Assembly (NCBI RefSeq): GCF_013408535.1
Contig: NZ_JACBZA010000001.1
Location: 930,001-994,000, forward strand
Origin: Actinopolymorpha cephalotaxi
GTDB taxonomy: Bacteria > Actinomycetota > Actinomycetes > Propionibacteriales > Actinopolymorphaceae
Direction of reading: 5' to 3'
DNA length: 64,000 nucleotides
The notes under the pieces were generated by a model, which saw only the letters and a program-made list of their open reading frames with translations, was not told the origin of the DNA and did not search any database. Both the position numbers and the translations under genes were made by a program. Numbering within the stretch: the stretch's first letter is position 1; each line of letters begins with the position of its first letter. Below are positions 1-9,525 of this stretch, piece by piece.

Positions 1-630
1 CGGGCGCGAGTCGTCGCGCAGCGCCCGGACCGCCGCCTGGAGCAGGTCGCGGCCGTGCGCCTCCTCACCGGGCAGGTTGGCGCCGGCGCGCTCGAGGACG
101 ATCGCGCCCTCGGCCAGCATCAGCTCGACGTCGACGCCGGCGGCGATCTTGACCTCGGCGGCGTGCCGCCAGGTCGCCACCGGGTGGCTCCACGCCTCCA
201 CGGAGTACGTCCAGTCGCCCTCGGCGTCGGGGCGGATCTGCGCCGACCATCGGTCGGTGCCCGGCTCGTCGCACCGCATCGGCGTCCAGCCGAGGGTGCG
301 GCCACCGGGTCCGCGGGTCACGACGTTGGCCCCGAGGGCGTCGTGGCCCTCCCGGAACACCGTCGCCTCGACCGTGAGGGACTCGCCGGCGACGGCCTTC
401 GCGGGCAGCCGCCCACCGGCGCGTACGTCGGGGGTGACGTTGATGATCGGGATCCGGCCGACGACCGTGTCGAAGACCGTGGACGTCGCCGCGGTCGCGG
501 CAGGGGAGGCGGGGCTGGGACTGGGACTGTTCGGGGTGCCGGAGGCGCCGCCGTCGGTGGCCGCGGTCACCGGACTGGCGGTCGGGGCGGTCCCGGTCGT
601 GGTCCTGGGCTGCTCGTTCTTGGCAGGCAT
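1..630 (-). CDS. glgE: Alpha-1,4-glucan:maltose-1-phosphate maltosyltransferase (GlgE), N-terminal part only
   Basis: GlgE transfers maltose from maltose 1-phosphate onto alpha-1,4-glucans in the cytoplasm (GH13_3). The minus-strand frame starts at the ATG at 630-628 and stays open for 210 codons to base 1, so the catalytic barrel lies outside the window. After a Thr/Pro/Ser/Ala-rich leader of about 52 residues comes the family N-terminal domain: GRIPIINVTPD (58-68), FREGHDALGANVV (92-104), GTDRWSAQIRPDAEGDWTY (124-142) and the ATWRH/VKIAAG segment (152-165). The long low-complexity leader is not conserved in the family, so the true start could be further in, but no better-placed start with a ribosome site is seen. 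It is divergent from glgP, which fits shared control of glucan turnover. The identification rests on the N-domain alone. Confidence 0.88.
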   Translation of the reverse strand, partial: MPAKNEQPRTTTGTAPTASPVTAATDGGASGTPNSPSPSPASPAATAATSTVFDTVVGRIPIINVTPDVRAGGRLPAKAVAGESLTVEATVFREGHDALGANVVTRGPGGRTLGWTPMRCDEPGTDRWSAQIRPDAEGDWTYSVEAWSHPVATWRHAAEVKIAAGVDVELMLAEGAIVLERAGANLPGEEAHGRDLLQAAVRALRDDSRP

Positions 631-917
631 CGGATTCCGAGTAGGGAGTCGGCGGGTTTTCTGTCGGCGCGCAGGCACATCGGTGAACCTACCTACCCCA
701 GTATCAGGGTTTGTGGCCGGGCGTCCACCTCGTCGATCTTCCGGTCGATCCTCTGGTCGACCTTCCAGGTGGTCCGGCCGGTCCCTGCGGGCATGCGATC
801 CGGGGGTGCTCATAACGGAGTGGTTCCCCCTGGAACGTTGCAAAACCTTGCTCTTCCTGCAACAGGAAGGCATGCCGACGGCGTGTCGGACCCTTCTCTG
901 GGTTAGCCTCTGCCCTC
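631..917. promoter_or_regulatory. Divergent glgE/glgP promoter region with a palindrome
   Basis: This 287-base gap separates the divergent glgE and glgP starts. It holds a perfect inverted repeat at 853-869, CTTCCTG-CAA-CAGGAAG, about 35 bases before the glgP -10 box. Just upstream lies GAACGTTGCAAAACC (833-847); TTGCAA-type half sites are reminiscent of LacI-family maltose regulators, but that is only a resemblance. A -10-like TAGCCT sits at 904-909. No gene is seen in the gap. Confidence 0.5.
904..909 (+). promoter_or_regulatory. -10 box for leaderless glgP
   Basis: TAGCCT lies 8 bases before the GTG start at 918, and there is no ribosome binding site between them. The spacing predicts a transcript that starts at or next to the GTG. 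The -35 region is not clear. Confidence 0.45.
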
Positions 918-3521
918 GTGCGTGCCATCCGTCGATTCACTGTCCGGCCGGTCCTACCCGAGCCGCTCGCGCCGCTCGGCGACCTTGCCATGAACCTCCG
1001 CTGGTCCTGGCACCCGCCGACCCAGGACCTGTTCGCCGCCGTCGACCCCAGACTGTGGGCGTCGACCGGGCACGACCCGATGCGGCTCCTCAGCGAGGTC
1101 GCCACCGACCGGCTCACCGAGCTCGGCTCGGACGAGACCTTCCTGTCCGACCTGCGCTCGGTCGCCGCCGACCTGGACGCCTACGTGCACCAGGACCGGT
1201 GGTACCAGACGCTGGGATCGGACGTACCCCGCCAGATCGCCTACTTCTCGCCGGAGTTCGGCCTGACCGCCGTCCTCCCGCAGTACTCCGGTGGCCTCGG
1301 CATCCTCGCCGGTGACCACCTGAAGGCGGCCAGCGACCTCGGCGCCCCGCTGATCGGCGTCGGCCTCCTCTACCGCCACGGCTACTTCAAGCAGTCACTG
1401 TCGGGTGACGGCTGGCAGCAGGAGCGCTACCCGATCGTCGACCCCCAGGCGATGCCCCTCAGCCTGCTGCGCGAGGCCGACGGCACCGCCGCCCGAGTCT
1501 CCGTGGGCCTGCCGGGCGACCGCCGCCTGGTCGCCCAGGTCTGGGTCGCGCACGTCGGCCGGGTGCCGCTGCTGCTGCTCGACTCCGGCATCGAGGACAA
1601 CGAGCCCGCCGAGCGCGACACCACCGACCGCCTCTACGGCGGCGGCACCGAGCACCGGCTGCTGCAGGAGATGCTGCTCGGCGTCGGCGGCGTGCGCGCG
1701 TTGCGCGCCTACTGCCGGATCACCGGCGCTCCCGCGCCCGAGGTGTTCCACACCAACGAGGGCCACGCCGGCTTCCTCGGGCTGGAACGCATCCGGGAGT
1801 ACGTCGAGGACCGAGGGCTGGACTTCGACGCCGCGGTGGAGGTCACCCGCGCCGGCACCGTGTTCACCACCCACACCCCCGTACCCGCCGGAATCGACCG
1901 GTTCGCCCGGGATCTGGTCCAGCAGCACTTCGGCGGCGACAACGAGGCGGACGGCGTCCCGGTCGACCGCATCCTCGCGCTCGGCGCCGAGGACTACGAG
2001 GGCGGCGACCCGGGCCTGTTCAACATGGCCGTGATGGGCTTCCGGCTCGGCCAGCGCGCCAACGGCGTGAGCGCCCTGCACGGCGTGGTGAGCCGCGGCA
2101 TGTTCGCCGGCCTGTGGCCGGGCTTCGACGAGACCGAGGTGCCGATTGCGTCGATCACCAACGGCGTGCACGCGGGGACCTGGGTGGCCCGGGAGATGAC
2201 CGAGCTGGTGTCCCGCCCCGAGGTGGACCCCACCGACCGCGACGGCGCGGAGGACTGGGCCGGCGTCGACCAGGTTCCGGAGTCGGCGATCTGGAAGACC
2301 AAGGCCGCCATGCGCGCCCGGCTGGTCGACTACGCCCGCGACCGGCTGCGGGAGTCGTGGCTCGCCCGCGGCGCCTCCGAGGCCGAGCTGGGCTGGGTGG
2401 CCGACGCGCTCGACCCGGACGTGCTCACCATCGGGTTCGCCCGCCGGGTGCCGTCGTACAAGCGGCTCACCCTGATGCTGTCGGACCGGGACCGCCTCAA
2501 GCGGATGCTGCTCGACCCGGAGCGGCCGATCCAGCTGGTCATCGCGGGCAAGTCGCACCCGGCCGACGACGGCGGCAAGCGGCTGATCCAGGAGATCGTC
2601 TGGTTCGCCGACGACCCCGAGGTCCGGCACCGGATCGTGTTCCTGCCCGACTACGACATGGGCCTGGCCCACCCGCTGGTCACCGGCTGCGACGTGTGGC
2701 TCAACAACCCGCTGCGGCCGTACGAGGCCTGCGGTACGTCCGGCATGAAGGCGGCCCTCAACGGTGGGCTCAACGTCTCCATCCGCGACGGCTGGTGGGA
2801 CGAGTGGTACGACGGCCAGAACGGCTGGGCGATCCCGTCCGCCGACGGGGTGAACGACCCCGACCGGCGCGACGACCTCGAGGCGCACGCGCTCTACGAC
2901 CTGCTCGAGCACCAGGTGGCGGCGCGGTTCTACGACCGCGACGAGCACGGCCTGCCGCGCCGGTGGCTGGAGATGGTCCGGCACACGCTGAAGTCGCTCG
3001 GGCCGAAGGTGCTGGCCACCCGGATGTTCGACGACTACGTGACCAAGCTCTACGCCCCGGCGGCGCTGAGCTCGCGGGCGATGAACTCCTCCTTCGACGG
3101 CGCCCGGCAGCTCGCCGCGTGGAAGCGGCGGGTCCGGGAGGGCTGGGGCGGCGTGCACGTCGACCACGTGGAGTCCGTCGGCACCGGCGAGGGCGCCGAG
3201 CTGGGCGGAGCCGCGCGGCTGCGGGTGTTCGTCAGCCTGGGCGGGCTCTCACCCGACGACGTGGACATCCAGGTCCTGCACGGCCGGGTCGACGAGGCCG
3301 ACCGGCTGCAGACCCCGAGCATGGTGTCGCTGGAGCGGGCCGAGGACTACGAGGCGGGCCGCTATCGCTACGAGGGACAGGTGCGCTTCGACCGGACCGG
3401 CCCGGTGGGCTACACCGTGCGGATCCTGCCGAAGAACGCCGACCTCAGCTCGCCGGCCGAACTCGGCCTGGTGGCCTGGCCGCCGGCGGCGTCGCCGATG
3501 GTCAACGGCGACCTGCGCTGA
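918..3521 (+). CDS. glgP: Alpha-glucan (glycogen) phosphorylase
   Basis: This PLP-dependent enzyme releases glucose 1-phosphate from the non-reducing ends of glycogen or maltodextrin (GT35). The protein has 867 residues, the length of the actinobacterial/Thermus-type phosphorylases rather than the roughly 800-residue E. coli type. Residues ~5-125 form a DUF3417-like N-terminal domain (AMNLRWSWHPP at ~25). The phosphorylase core follows (IAYFSPEFGL, SGGLGILAGDHLKAASDLG). The PLP lysine is expected at K611 in EACGTSGMKAALNG. The last ~170 residues are a C-terminal extension common in this subtype. The GTG start is preceded by a -10-like box but no Shine-Dalgarno, so leaderless translation is likely. 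GlgE, divergent from it, builds what this enzyme degrades, and a GH13 gene follows 49 bases later in the same direction. Confidence 0.95.
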   Translation: MRAIRRFTVRPVLPEPLAPLGDLAMNLRWSWHPPTQDLFAAVDPRLWASTGHDPMRLLSEVATDRLTELGSDETFLSDLRSVAADLDAYVHQDRWYQTLGSDVPRQIAYFSPEFGLTAVLPQYSGGLGILAGDHLKAASDLGAPLIGVGLLYRHGYFKQSLSGDGWQQERYPIVDPQAMPLSLLREADGTAARVSVGLPGDRRLVAQVWVAHVGRVPLLLLDSGIEDNEPAERDTTDRLYGGGTEHRLLQEMLLGVGGVRALRAYCRITGAPAPEVFHTNEGHAGFLGLERIREYVEDRGLDFDAAVEVTRAGTVFTTHTPVPAGIDRFARDLVQQHFGGDNEADGVPVDRILALGAEDYEGGDPGLFNMAVMGFRLGQRANGVSALHGVVSRGMFAGLWPGFDETEVPIASITNGVHAGTWVAREMTELVSRPEVDPTDRDGAEDWAGVDQVPESAIWKTKAAMRARLVDYARDRLRESWLARGASEAELGWVADALDPDVLTIGFARRVPSYKRLTLMLSDRDRLKRMLLDPERPIQLVIAGKSHPADDGGKRLIQEIVWFADDPEVRHRIVFLPDYDMGLAHPLVTGCDVWLNNPLRPYEACGTSGMKAALNGGLNVSIRDGWWDEWYDGQNGWAIPSADGVNDPDRRDDLEAHALYDLLEHQVAARFYDRDEHGLPRRWLEMVRHTLKSLGPKVLATRMFDDYVTKLYAPAALSSRAMNSSFDGARQLAAWKRRVREGWGGVHVDHVESVGTGEGAELGGAARLRVFVSLGGLSPDDVDIQVLHGRVDEADRLQTPSMVSLERAEDYEAGRYRYEGQVRFDRTGPVGYTVRILPKNADLSSPAELGLVAWPPAASPMVNGDLR

Positions 3522-3570
3522 CCCCGGCCTGATCACCGCCGGCACGTCCTGAGGTACGAACGGGGGAGCG

Positions 3571-4962
3571 GTGCCGACCTGGCTCGACGACGCGGTGCTG
3601 TGGCACCTCTATCCGCTGGGCTTCGTCGGCGCCGAGACCTCTGTTGGTGAGGTTCCCGGAGACGGTGCGGACCGGCCGGTTCAGCACAGGCTGGACCGGC
3701 TGGAGGCGTGGCTGGACTATGCCGCCGACCTGGGGTGTTCGGGACTGCTGCTCGGTCCGGTCTTCGCCTCCGGCACGCACGGCTACGACACCGAGGACCA
3801 CTTCCGGATCGACCCCCGGCTTGGCGACGAGGCGGACTTCGACCGGCTGGTGGCCGCCGCCCGGGCGCGCGGGCTGCGGCTCGTCCTGGACGGGGTGTTC
3901 AACCACGTCGGCCGGTCGTTCCCGGTGTTCGCCGAGGCGAAGCGGTCGGGCCCGCACTCACCGGCCGGCCGGTGGTTCCGGCGTACCGGCGGCGGGCCGG
4001 ACGACTACGCGACGTTCGAGGGCCACCACCAGCTGGTCGCCCTGGACCACACCGAGCCGGCCGTCGCCGACCACGTGACCCGGGTGCTGACGTACTGGCT
4101 GGACCGCGGGATCTCCGGCTGGCGGCTGGACGCGGCCTACGCCGTGCCGCCCGCGTTCTGGCGTACGGTGCTGGCGCCGGTCCGCGCCGCGCACCCCGAA
4201 GCGTGGTTCCTGGCCGAGGTGATCCACGGCGACTACGCGGAGTTCGCCACGGAGAGCACTGTCGACTCGGTCACGCAGTACGAACTGTGGAAGGCGATCT
4301 GGAGCAGCCTGAACGACCGCAACCTGTTCGAGCTGGAGTGGGCGCTGCGCCGGCACGGTGAGTTCGCGGCCGCGGAGCTGCCGCAGACCTTCGTCGGCAA
4401 CCACGACGTCACCCGCCTCGCCACCCGGCTGGACGACCAGCGCCACCTCGGGCACGCGCTCGCGGTGCTGATGTGCGTGGCGGGGGTGCCGAGCATCTAC
4501 GCCGGGGACGAGCAGGCGTTCCAGGGAACCAAGGAGGAACGCGAGGGCGGCGACGACGCGATCCGCCCCGAGTTCCCGCTCACGCCCGCCGGTCTCGCGC
4601 CGTCCGGCCGGCCGATGTACCACCTGCACCGGCGGCTGCTCGCCTTCCGCCGCCGCAACCCGTGGTTGACGCACGCCCACACCACCACCGAGCACGTCGT
4701 CAACCGCGGGTTGGCGCTGCGGTCGAGGCCGGCGAGTGGTGCGGCAGAGGGAGCGGCGGGCACGGAAACCCTGCTGCTGTTGAACCTTGACGACGAGGCG
4801 TACGACTTCCCGGTCGACGCCACCGGCTTCCACCTCGCCGAGACCGACCGGGGCGGCGGCTCCGACAGGGCATCGGCAGCGGCCGCCGCGACCGGCCGGG
4901 GCGAGGACACGCCGATCACGACGGTCCCCGCCCACGGCTGGTCGATCCTGCTCGGCGACTGA
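3571..4962 (+). CDS. GH13 alpha-amylase-family glycosidase
   Basis: A cytoplasmic (no signal peptide) alpha-amylase-family enzyme of 463 residues acting on alpha-glucosidic bonds; the exact substrate cannot be told. All four GH13 conserved regions are visible: DGVFNHVG (~110), GWRLDAAYA with nucleophile D187, FLAEVIHG with acid/base E216, and FVGNHD with D279. The GTG start has a good ribosome site (GGGGGAG). It follows glgP by 49 bases and probably belongs to the same transcription unit, so it may trim linear maltodextrins released during glycogen breakdown. It is shorter than debranching (GlgX) or branching (GlgB) enzymes and has no CBM48 domain, which argues against those roles. Its 3' end is 3 bases from that of the convergent valS-like gene. 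Confidence 0.88.
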   Translation: MPTWLDDAVLWHLYPLGFVGAETSVGEVPGDGADRPVQHRLDRLEAWLDYAADLGCSGLLLGPVFASGTHGYDTEDHFRIDPRLGDEADFDRLVAAARARGLRLVLDGVFNHVGRSFPVFAEAKRSGPHSPAGRWFRRTGGGPDDYATFEGHHQLVALDHTEPAVADHVTRVLTYWLDRGISGWRLDAAYAVPPAFWRTVLAPVRAAHPEAWFLAEVIHGDYAEFATESTVDSVTQYELWKAIWSSLNDRNLFELEWALRRHGEFAAAELPQTFVGNHDVTRLATRLDDQRHLGHALAVLMCVAGVPSIYAGDEQAFQGTKEEREGGDDAIRPEFPLTPAGLAPSGRPMYHLHRRLLAFRRRNPWLTHAHTTTEHVVNRGLALRSRPASGAAEGAAGTETLLLLNLDDEAYDFPVDATGFHLAETDRGGGSDRASAAAAATGRGEDTPITTVPAHGWSILLGD

Positions 4963-4965
4963 CGT

Positions 4966-7638
4966 TCAGTCTCCGGCGTCGCTGCTGTCGTCGCTGTCCT
5001 CGCTGCCATCGTCGATGCCGACGGTCACCGACAGACCGTCCGCGGCGGGGTCGGGTGCGAGGTCAAGCGTGCGGATCCGGCCGGCGGCGGCGAGGTCCGC
5101 ACGCGCCGACGCCAGCAGGTCGAGGTCGGCGGCCGGGCCGCGCACCTCCACCCGGTCCAGTTCGGTACGCATGGACAGCCTGCGGGCCGACTTCTCCCCG
5201 CGCACCGCCGACAGCGCCGAACCCACCAGGGCCAGCAGCCGCGCGTTCGCACCCCCGGTCGGCAGCTCCTCGGCGCGCGGCCACGGCTGCCGGTGGATCG
5301 AGCCGTCCTGCCACCACGACCACACCTCCTCGGTGACGAACGGCATGATCGGCGCGAACAGCCGCAGCTGCACCGACAGGGCCAGTGCCAAGGCCGCCTT
5401 GACAGACGGGTCGCCACGGTAGGCGCGGTCCTTCACCAGCTCGAGGTAGTCGTCGCAGAACGTCCAGAAGAACCGCTCGGTGACCTCCAGCGCGGTGGTG
5501 TAGTCGTACGCCTCGAACGCGCTGGTGGCGCGGGCGGCCACCTCGGCGAGTGCGGCCAGCATCGCCTGGTCGAGCGGCTGCGTCACCGCACCCGGGTCGG
5601 CCGCGCTCGACTTCCCGTTCGCGCCCAGGCCGAGCACGAACCTGCTGGCGTTCAGGATCTTGATCGCGAGGCGCCGGCCGACCTTCATCTGGGTCTCGTC
5701 GAACGGCGAGTCCAGGCCCGGCCGGGCCATCGCCGCCCGCCAGCGCACGGCATCCGCGCCGAAGGTGTCGATGATCTGCTCGGGCACCACCGCGTTCCCC
5801 TTGGACTTGCTCATCTTCTTGCGGTCGGGGTCGACGATGAAGCCGGAGATCAGCGCGTGCGTCCACGGCACGGTCTGGTGCTCGTGGTGGGCGCGCACCA
5901 TCCGGGAGAACAGCCAGGTGCGGATGATGTCGTGCGCGTGCGTGCACAGGTCCATCGGGAAGACCCGGGCGAACAGGTCCGGGTCGCGTTCCCAGCCGCC
6001 CGCGATCTGCGGGGACAGCGAGGAGGTGGCCCAGGTGTCCATCACGTCCGGGTCGCCGAGGAAGCCGTTCGGCCTGCCGCGCCGCGACTCGTCGTACCCT
6101 CGCGGCGCCTGCGCGGACGGGTCGACCGGGAGCTCGGCCTCACTCGGCAGCAGCGGGTGGTCGAAGTCCGGCTCGCCGTCGCCGTCGAGGGGATACCAGG
6201 CCGGGAACGGCACGCCGAAGAACCGCTGCCGGGAGATCAGCCAGTCGCCGTTCAGGCCGCCGACCCAGTTGTCGTACCGGTGCCGCATGTGGGTGGGCAC
6301 CCAGGTGATCCGCGCGCCGTCCTCCAGCAGCTCGGCCCGCAGGCCGTCGTCGCGGCCGCCGTTGCGGATGTACCACTGCCGGGTGGAGACGATCTCCAGC
6401 GGCTTGTCGCCCTTCTCGTAGAAGTTCGTCATCCGCTGCGTGGGCGTGGGTTCGCCGTCGAGGTCGCCGGACTCGCGCAGCAGGGCCACCGTCGCCTGTC
6501 GGGCACCGTGGGTGGTCTTCCCGGCGAGTTCGGCGTACGCGGAGGAGGCCGGCTCGTGCGCCAGCCACTCCGGGGTGTCGCGCAGCAGCCGGCCGTCGCG
6601 GCCGATGACCGTACGCACCGGCAGGCGTAGCTCACGCCACCACGTGACGTCGGTCAGGTCGCCGAACGTGCAGCACATCGCGATGCCGGCGCCCTTGTCC
6701 GGCTCGGCCGCCTCGTGCGCCAGCACCGGGATCTCCACCCCGAACACCGGCGAGGTCACCGTGCTCCCGAACAGCGGGGCGTAGCGCTCGTCGTCGGGGT
6801 GCGCGATCAGAGCGACCGCTGCCGGCAGGAGCTCCGGCCGGGTGGTTTCGACGTACACCGGTCCGGCCGGGCCGTGGAACGCGATCCGGTGGTAGTGGCC
6901 GGGGTACTCCCGGGACTCCAGCTCCGCCTGGGCGACCGCGGTCTGGAACGTCACGTCCCACAGGGTCGGCGCCTCCTGGAGGTACGCCTCGCCGCGGGCG
7001 TAGTTGCGCAGGAACGCCCGCTGGGACGCGGTCCGGGCCACCGGCCCGATGGTGGTGTAGGACTGCTCCCAGTCCACTGACAAGCCGAGCTTGCGCCACA
7101 GGGTGGCGAACGCCTCCTCGTCCTGTTCGACGAGCCGCTCGCACAGCTCCACGAAGTTCGGCCGGCTCACCGGCACCTGGCGCTTCGGGTCCGGCTTCTC
7201 CGGCGGGGTGAAGCCGGGGTCGTACGGGAGCGAGGGATCACAGCGGACGCCGAAGTAGTTCTGCACCCGGCGCTCGGTGGGCAGGCCGTTGTCGTCCCAG
7301 CCCATCGGGTAGAAGACCTCCTTGCCGCGCATCCGCTGGAAGCGGGCGATGAGGTCGGTGTGGGTGTAGGAGAACACGTGCCCGACGTGCAGGCTGCCGG
7401 ACACGGTGGGTGGGGGCGTGTCGATCGCGTAGATCTCCGAACGCTCCGCGGTTCGGTCGAAGCGGTAGAGGCCCTGCTCGTGCCAGCGCCGCGCCCAGGT
7501 CTGGTGCAGGCCGTCCAGGGTCGGCTTGTCCGGGATGGCGGACGTACCGGCCGCGGGTGTGCCGGCTTCGGGTGTGGCGTCGGGCGCGGTGGTGGCGCGG
7601 GTGGATCCGGGTGTTGTGGTCGTCGCGTGGGTAGTCAC
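4966..7638 (-). CDS. valS: Valine--tRNA ligase, archaeal/rickettsial-like type (second ValS)
   Basis: Class Ia aminoacyl-tRNA synthetase charging tRNA-Val; 890 residues from a GTG with AAGGTGAG as ribosome site. The HIGH motif is HVGH (84-87) within [19 protein letters not shown], and KMSKSKGN begins at K608. The insert [19 protein letters not shown] and absence of a C-terminal coiled-coil arm place it with the ValS branch found in Archaea and some Alphaproteobacteria, unlike the usual bacterial ValS encoded at 9526-12210. The first ~38 residues are a disordered Thr/Ala/Pro tail and the last ~20 an acidic tail ([12 protein letters not shown]). Two ValS genes 2 kb apart suggest a resistant or condition-specific copy, or lineage-specific transfer. 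Which copy is essential cannot be read from the sequence; the other one sits in the conserved valS-folC-ndk context. Confidence 0.9.
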   Translation of the reverse strand: MTTHATTTTPGSTRATTAPDATPEAGTPAAGTSAIPDKPTLDGLHQTWARRWHEQGLYRFDRTAERSEIYAIDTPPPTVSGSLHVGHVFSYTHTDLIARFQRMRGKEVFYPMGWDDNGLPTERRVQNYFGVRCDPSLPYDPGFTPPEKPDPKRQVPVSRPNFVELCERLVEQDEEAFATLWRKLGLSVDWEQSYTTIGPVARTASQRAFLRNYARGEAYLQEAPTLWDVTFQTAVAQAELESREYPGHYHRIAFHGPAGPVYVETTRPELLPAAVALIAHPDDERYAPLFGSTVTSPVFGVEIPVLAHEAAEPDKGAGIAMCCTFGDLTDVTWWRELRLPVRTVIGRDGRLLRDTPEWLAHEPASSAYAELAGKTTHGARQATVALLRESGDLDGEPTPTQRMTNFYEKGDKPLEIVSTRQWYIRNGGRDDGLRAELLEDGARITWVPTHMRHRYDNWVGGLNGDWLISRQRFFGVPFPAWYPLDGDGEPDFDHPLLPSEAELPVDPSAQAPRGYDESRRGRPNGFLGDPDVMDTWATSSLSPQIAGGWERDPDLFARVFPMDLCTHAHDIIRTWLFSRMVRAHHEHQTVPWTHALISGFIVDPDRKKMSKSKGNAVVPEQIIDTFGADAVRWRAAMARPGLDSPFDETQMKVGRRLAIKILNASRFVLGLGANGKSSAADPGAVTQPLDQAMLAALAEVAARATSAFEAYDYTTALEVTERFFWTFCDDYLELVKDRAYRGDPSVKAALALALSVQLRLFAPIMPFVTEEVWSWWQDGSIHRQPWPRAEELPTGGANARLLALVGSALSAVRGEKSARRLSMRTELDRVEVRGPAADLDLLASARADLAAAGRIRTLDLAPDPAADGLSVTVGIDDGSEDSDDSSDAGD

Positions 7639-7987
7639 GATGGCTCACCTTGGAGTCGCGGCGCCGCTGGAGGATGGTGGCGTACGCCGGAAGTGTGTGC
7701 GGTCGGCGAAGGCGCGCCGCGAGGATGCGCGTGAAGGTGTTGCTACGCGCCCTGGCGGCGCACGGTTACTCGCGCCCGGGCGCCGAGGGCGCGGCAGCGG
7801 GCGCGAGGGAGGAACGGACCGTTCGTAGCCATCGCCGCCGATAGTACGCGAGGGAGCCAACCGCGCGCGCGGCATTTGTACTACCAGGCGTAGGACATGT
7901 CCTCGCCTGTTCGTAGACTGACCGGCGGACCGGCCCGGAGGACCTTCCGGCCCGGCGACGGCGATCGGACCGGACGGAGGAGCAGCG
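7639..7987. promoter_or_regulatory. Divergent leader region: valS upstream peptide, hairpin, and palindromic site
   Basis: A 349-base gap. On the minus strand TACTAT (7846-7841) lies 8 bases before an ATG (7832-7830) that opens a 29-codon Arg-rich frame ending in TAG at 7743, inside which CGCGCCC/GGGCGCG (7771-7793) can form a hairpin; the valS GTG follows about 105 bases later. No T-box consensus (TGGNACCGCG) is present. On the plus strand a perfect 12-base palindrome AGGACATGTCCT (7892-7903) precedes a -10-like TAGACT (7914-7919) for the membrane-protein gene at 7988. Confidence 0.4.
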
Positions 7988-8347
7988 GTGATCGGCCCCC
8001 TGGCGGTCGCGGTGATGGTCGTGGCCCTGGCGTACGCCGTGCTGGCCCTGGTGAGCGCGGCGCTCAACCGGCTGCCCGGCACACTCCAGGTCGGCGGCGC
8101 CGCTCTGGTCGAACTCCTCGCCCTGGTCCAGCTCGTGACGGCGATCGTCCAGCTCGTGCTGGGGGAGCGGCCGGCGGAGTTCGGCACGTTTCTCGCCTAC
8201 CTCGTGGTGTCGGTGCTGGTGATGCCGGTCGCCGTGCTGTGGGCGGCCTCCGAACGCAACCGCTGGAGCAGCGTCGTCCTCGGCGTCGGCGGCCTGGTGG
8301 TCGTAGTGCTGGTCCTGCGGATGCAGCAGGTGTGGACCGGTGCCTGA
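7988..8347 (+). CDS. Small four-helix membrane protein, unknown function
   Basis: 119 residues, almost entirely hydrophobic, with about four membrane segments (roughly 2-25, 38-58, 66-86, 92-112) and a short basic turn ASERNRW before the last helix. I do not recognise a characterised family. The GTG start is well supported by GGAGGAG seven bases upstream. Its 3' end overlaps the next gene by up to 8 bases through a duplicated 18-base element, so the two membrane proteins are probably made together. The palindrome at 7892-7903 may control the pair. Confidence 0.72.
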   Translation: MIGPLAVAVMVVALAYAVLALVSAALNRLPGTLQVGGAALVELLALVQLVTAIVQLVLGERPAEFGTFLAYLVVSVLVMPVAVLWAASERNRWSSVVLGVGGLVVVVLVLRMQQVWTGA

Positions 8348-8783
8348 GGAGCGACCGGTGCCTGAGGAGGGACGGGTGCCGGCGAGCACTCGCTCCGGCC
8401 CGGGGCGGGTCCTGGTCGCGGTGTACGCGGTGTTCGCCGTGGCCGCGACGTCGCGGGCGGCGGTGCAGATGCTGACGAAGTTCGCCGAGGCCCCGCTGGC
8501 GTACGTCCTGTCGGCGTTCTCCGCGGTGGTGTACGTCGTGGCCACCGTGGCGCTCGCCCGCGGCGGCCCGACCGCCCGCAGGGTCGCCTGGTGCGCGTGC
8601 GGCGTCGAGCTCACCGGGGTGCTGGCAATCGGGTTCCTCAGCCTGTTCGACCCGGTGGCCTTCCCCGACGCCACGGTCTGGTCGGTGTTCGGGCGGGGCT
8701 ATCTGTTCGTGCCGCTGGTGCTGCCGATCCTCGGGCTGGCCTGGCTCAGGCACACCGGCCGCGCCGCGGCCGAGCCCGCCTGA
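8340..8783 (+). CDS. Membrane protein, unknown function
   Basis: 147 residues in the longest form, with four predicted membrane helices after a charged N-terminal tail. The start is ambiguous: GTG codons at 8340, 8358 and 8376 lie in successive copies of an 18-base repeat (8339-8374), and the latter two each have a GAGGAG/GAGGGA ribosome site that the first lacks; starts at 8358 or 8376 are therefore better supported, giving 141 or 135 residues. It overlaps or abuts the preceding membrane-protein gene and likely forms an operon with it. The region VVYVVATVALARGG and later GYLFVPLVLPILGLAWL are the clearest helices. No function is assigned. Confidence 0.68.
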   Translation: MPEERPVPEEGRVPASTRSGPGRVLVAVYAVFAVAATSRAAVQMLTKFAEAPLAYVLSAFSAVVYVVATVALARGGPTARRVAWCACGVELTGVLAIGFLSLFDPVAFPDATVWSVFGRGYLFVPLVLPILGLAWLRHTGRAAAEPA

Positions 8784-8817
8784 TCCACGCCTGATCCGCG
8801 CTGATCCGCGTGCGGCC

Positions 8818-9396
8818 TCAGACCTTCCGGACCATGGTGTCGGCGTTCTCGTCGCCGCCCACGACCTCGAACCCCTCGGCGGCGTAGAGCGCGGCGGCGT
8901 GGTTGGCGCGTTCGACGCTCAGGCTGAGCCGGGCAATCCCGGCCGCCCGCGCCTGGTCGACGATCGCCCGGATCAGTGCCCGGCCCAGTCCGCGTCCGCG
9001 CCAGTCCGGCGCCACAGCGATGCCCACCTCGGGCACGTCCTCGGCGACGAAGCCGTACCCGGGCCCGTCGGCGGGGAAGTAACGCCACCACGCCGCGCCG
9101 ACCGGCCGGCCCGGCGAACCGCCGCTCCCGGCGTCGTCCTCGGCGTCCCCGGATTCGGCGTCCCTGGATTCGGCCCTGGCCACCGCGACCACGCCCTGCT
9201 CACCCGGTGCCGGCCAGCCCTCGACGTACTTCCGCAGTGCCGGGTCCGCCCAGATCTGCTCGAGGGTGAACGCGGGCCGGTCCGGTGACCAGTTGAACGC
9301 CTCCAGGGTCATCTCGGCGACGAAGCCGGCGTCCTCGGCGGTGGCGGCGCGCAGGGCGTAGGCCGGGCGGCCGGCGCCGGGCTCGGCGGAGTTCAT
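8818..9396 (-). CDS. GNAT family N-acetyltransferase
   Basis: 192 residues from the ATG at 9396-9394. The acetyl-CoA binding motif is seen as [15 protein letters not shown] (pattern R/Q-x-x-G-x-G/A), preceded by the strand VPEVGIAV and followed by [24 protein letters not shown], the usual C-terminal GNAT pattern. Substrate unknown. An insert rich in Glu/Asp/Ser (around residues 75-95) lies between strands 2 and 3. It is divergent from the canonical valS; a GTG nine bases further upstream is an alternative start. Confidence 0.85.
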   Translation of the reverse strand: MNSAEPGAGRPAYALRAATAEDAGFVAEMTLEAFNWSPDRPAFTLEQIWADPALRKYVEGWPAPGEQGVVAVARAESRDAESGDAEDDAGSGGSPGRPVGAAWWRYFPADGPGYGFVAEDVPEVGIAVAPDWRGRGLGRALIRAIVDQARAAGIARLSLSVERANHAAALYAAEGFEVVGGDENADTMVRKV

Positions 9397-9512
9397 GGGG
9401 TGCACCCGGGCAGTGTGCCCGGCGGCCGGGAACCCCGCCAGCCCATTTCGTACGAAACCGGCATCGGCGCGGCACGCCGTTCCCGCGTGATCGGACCCCG
9501 GGAGCCGGTCCC

Positions 9513-9518
9513 TAAACT
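9513..9518 (+). promoter_or_regulatory. -10 box for the canonical valS
   Basis: TAAACT lies 7 bases before the ATG at 9526, with no Shine-Dalgarno between them. A leaderless transcript is expected. Confidence 0.45.
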
Positions 9519-9525
9519 TCACCGC

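Noticed and set aside
7639-7900. T-box riboswitch before the extra valS
   Set aside because: No TGGNACCGCG-type antiterminator or stem I features are visible in the leader.
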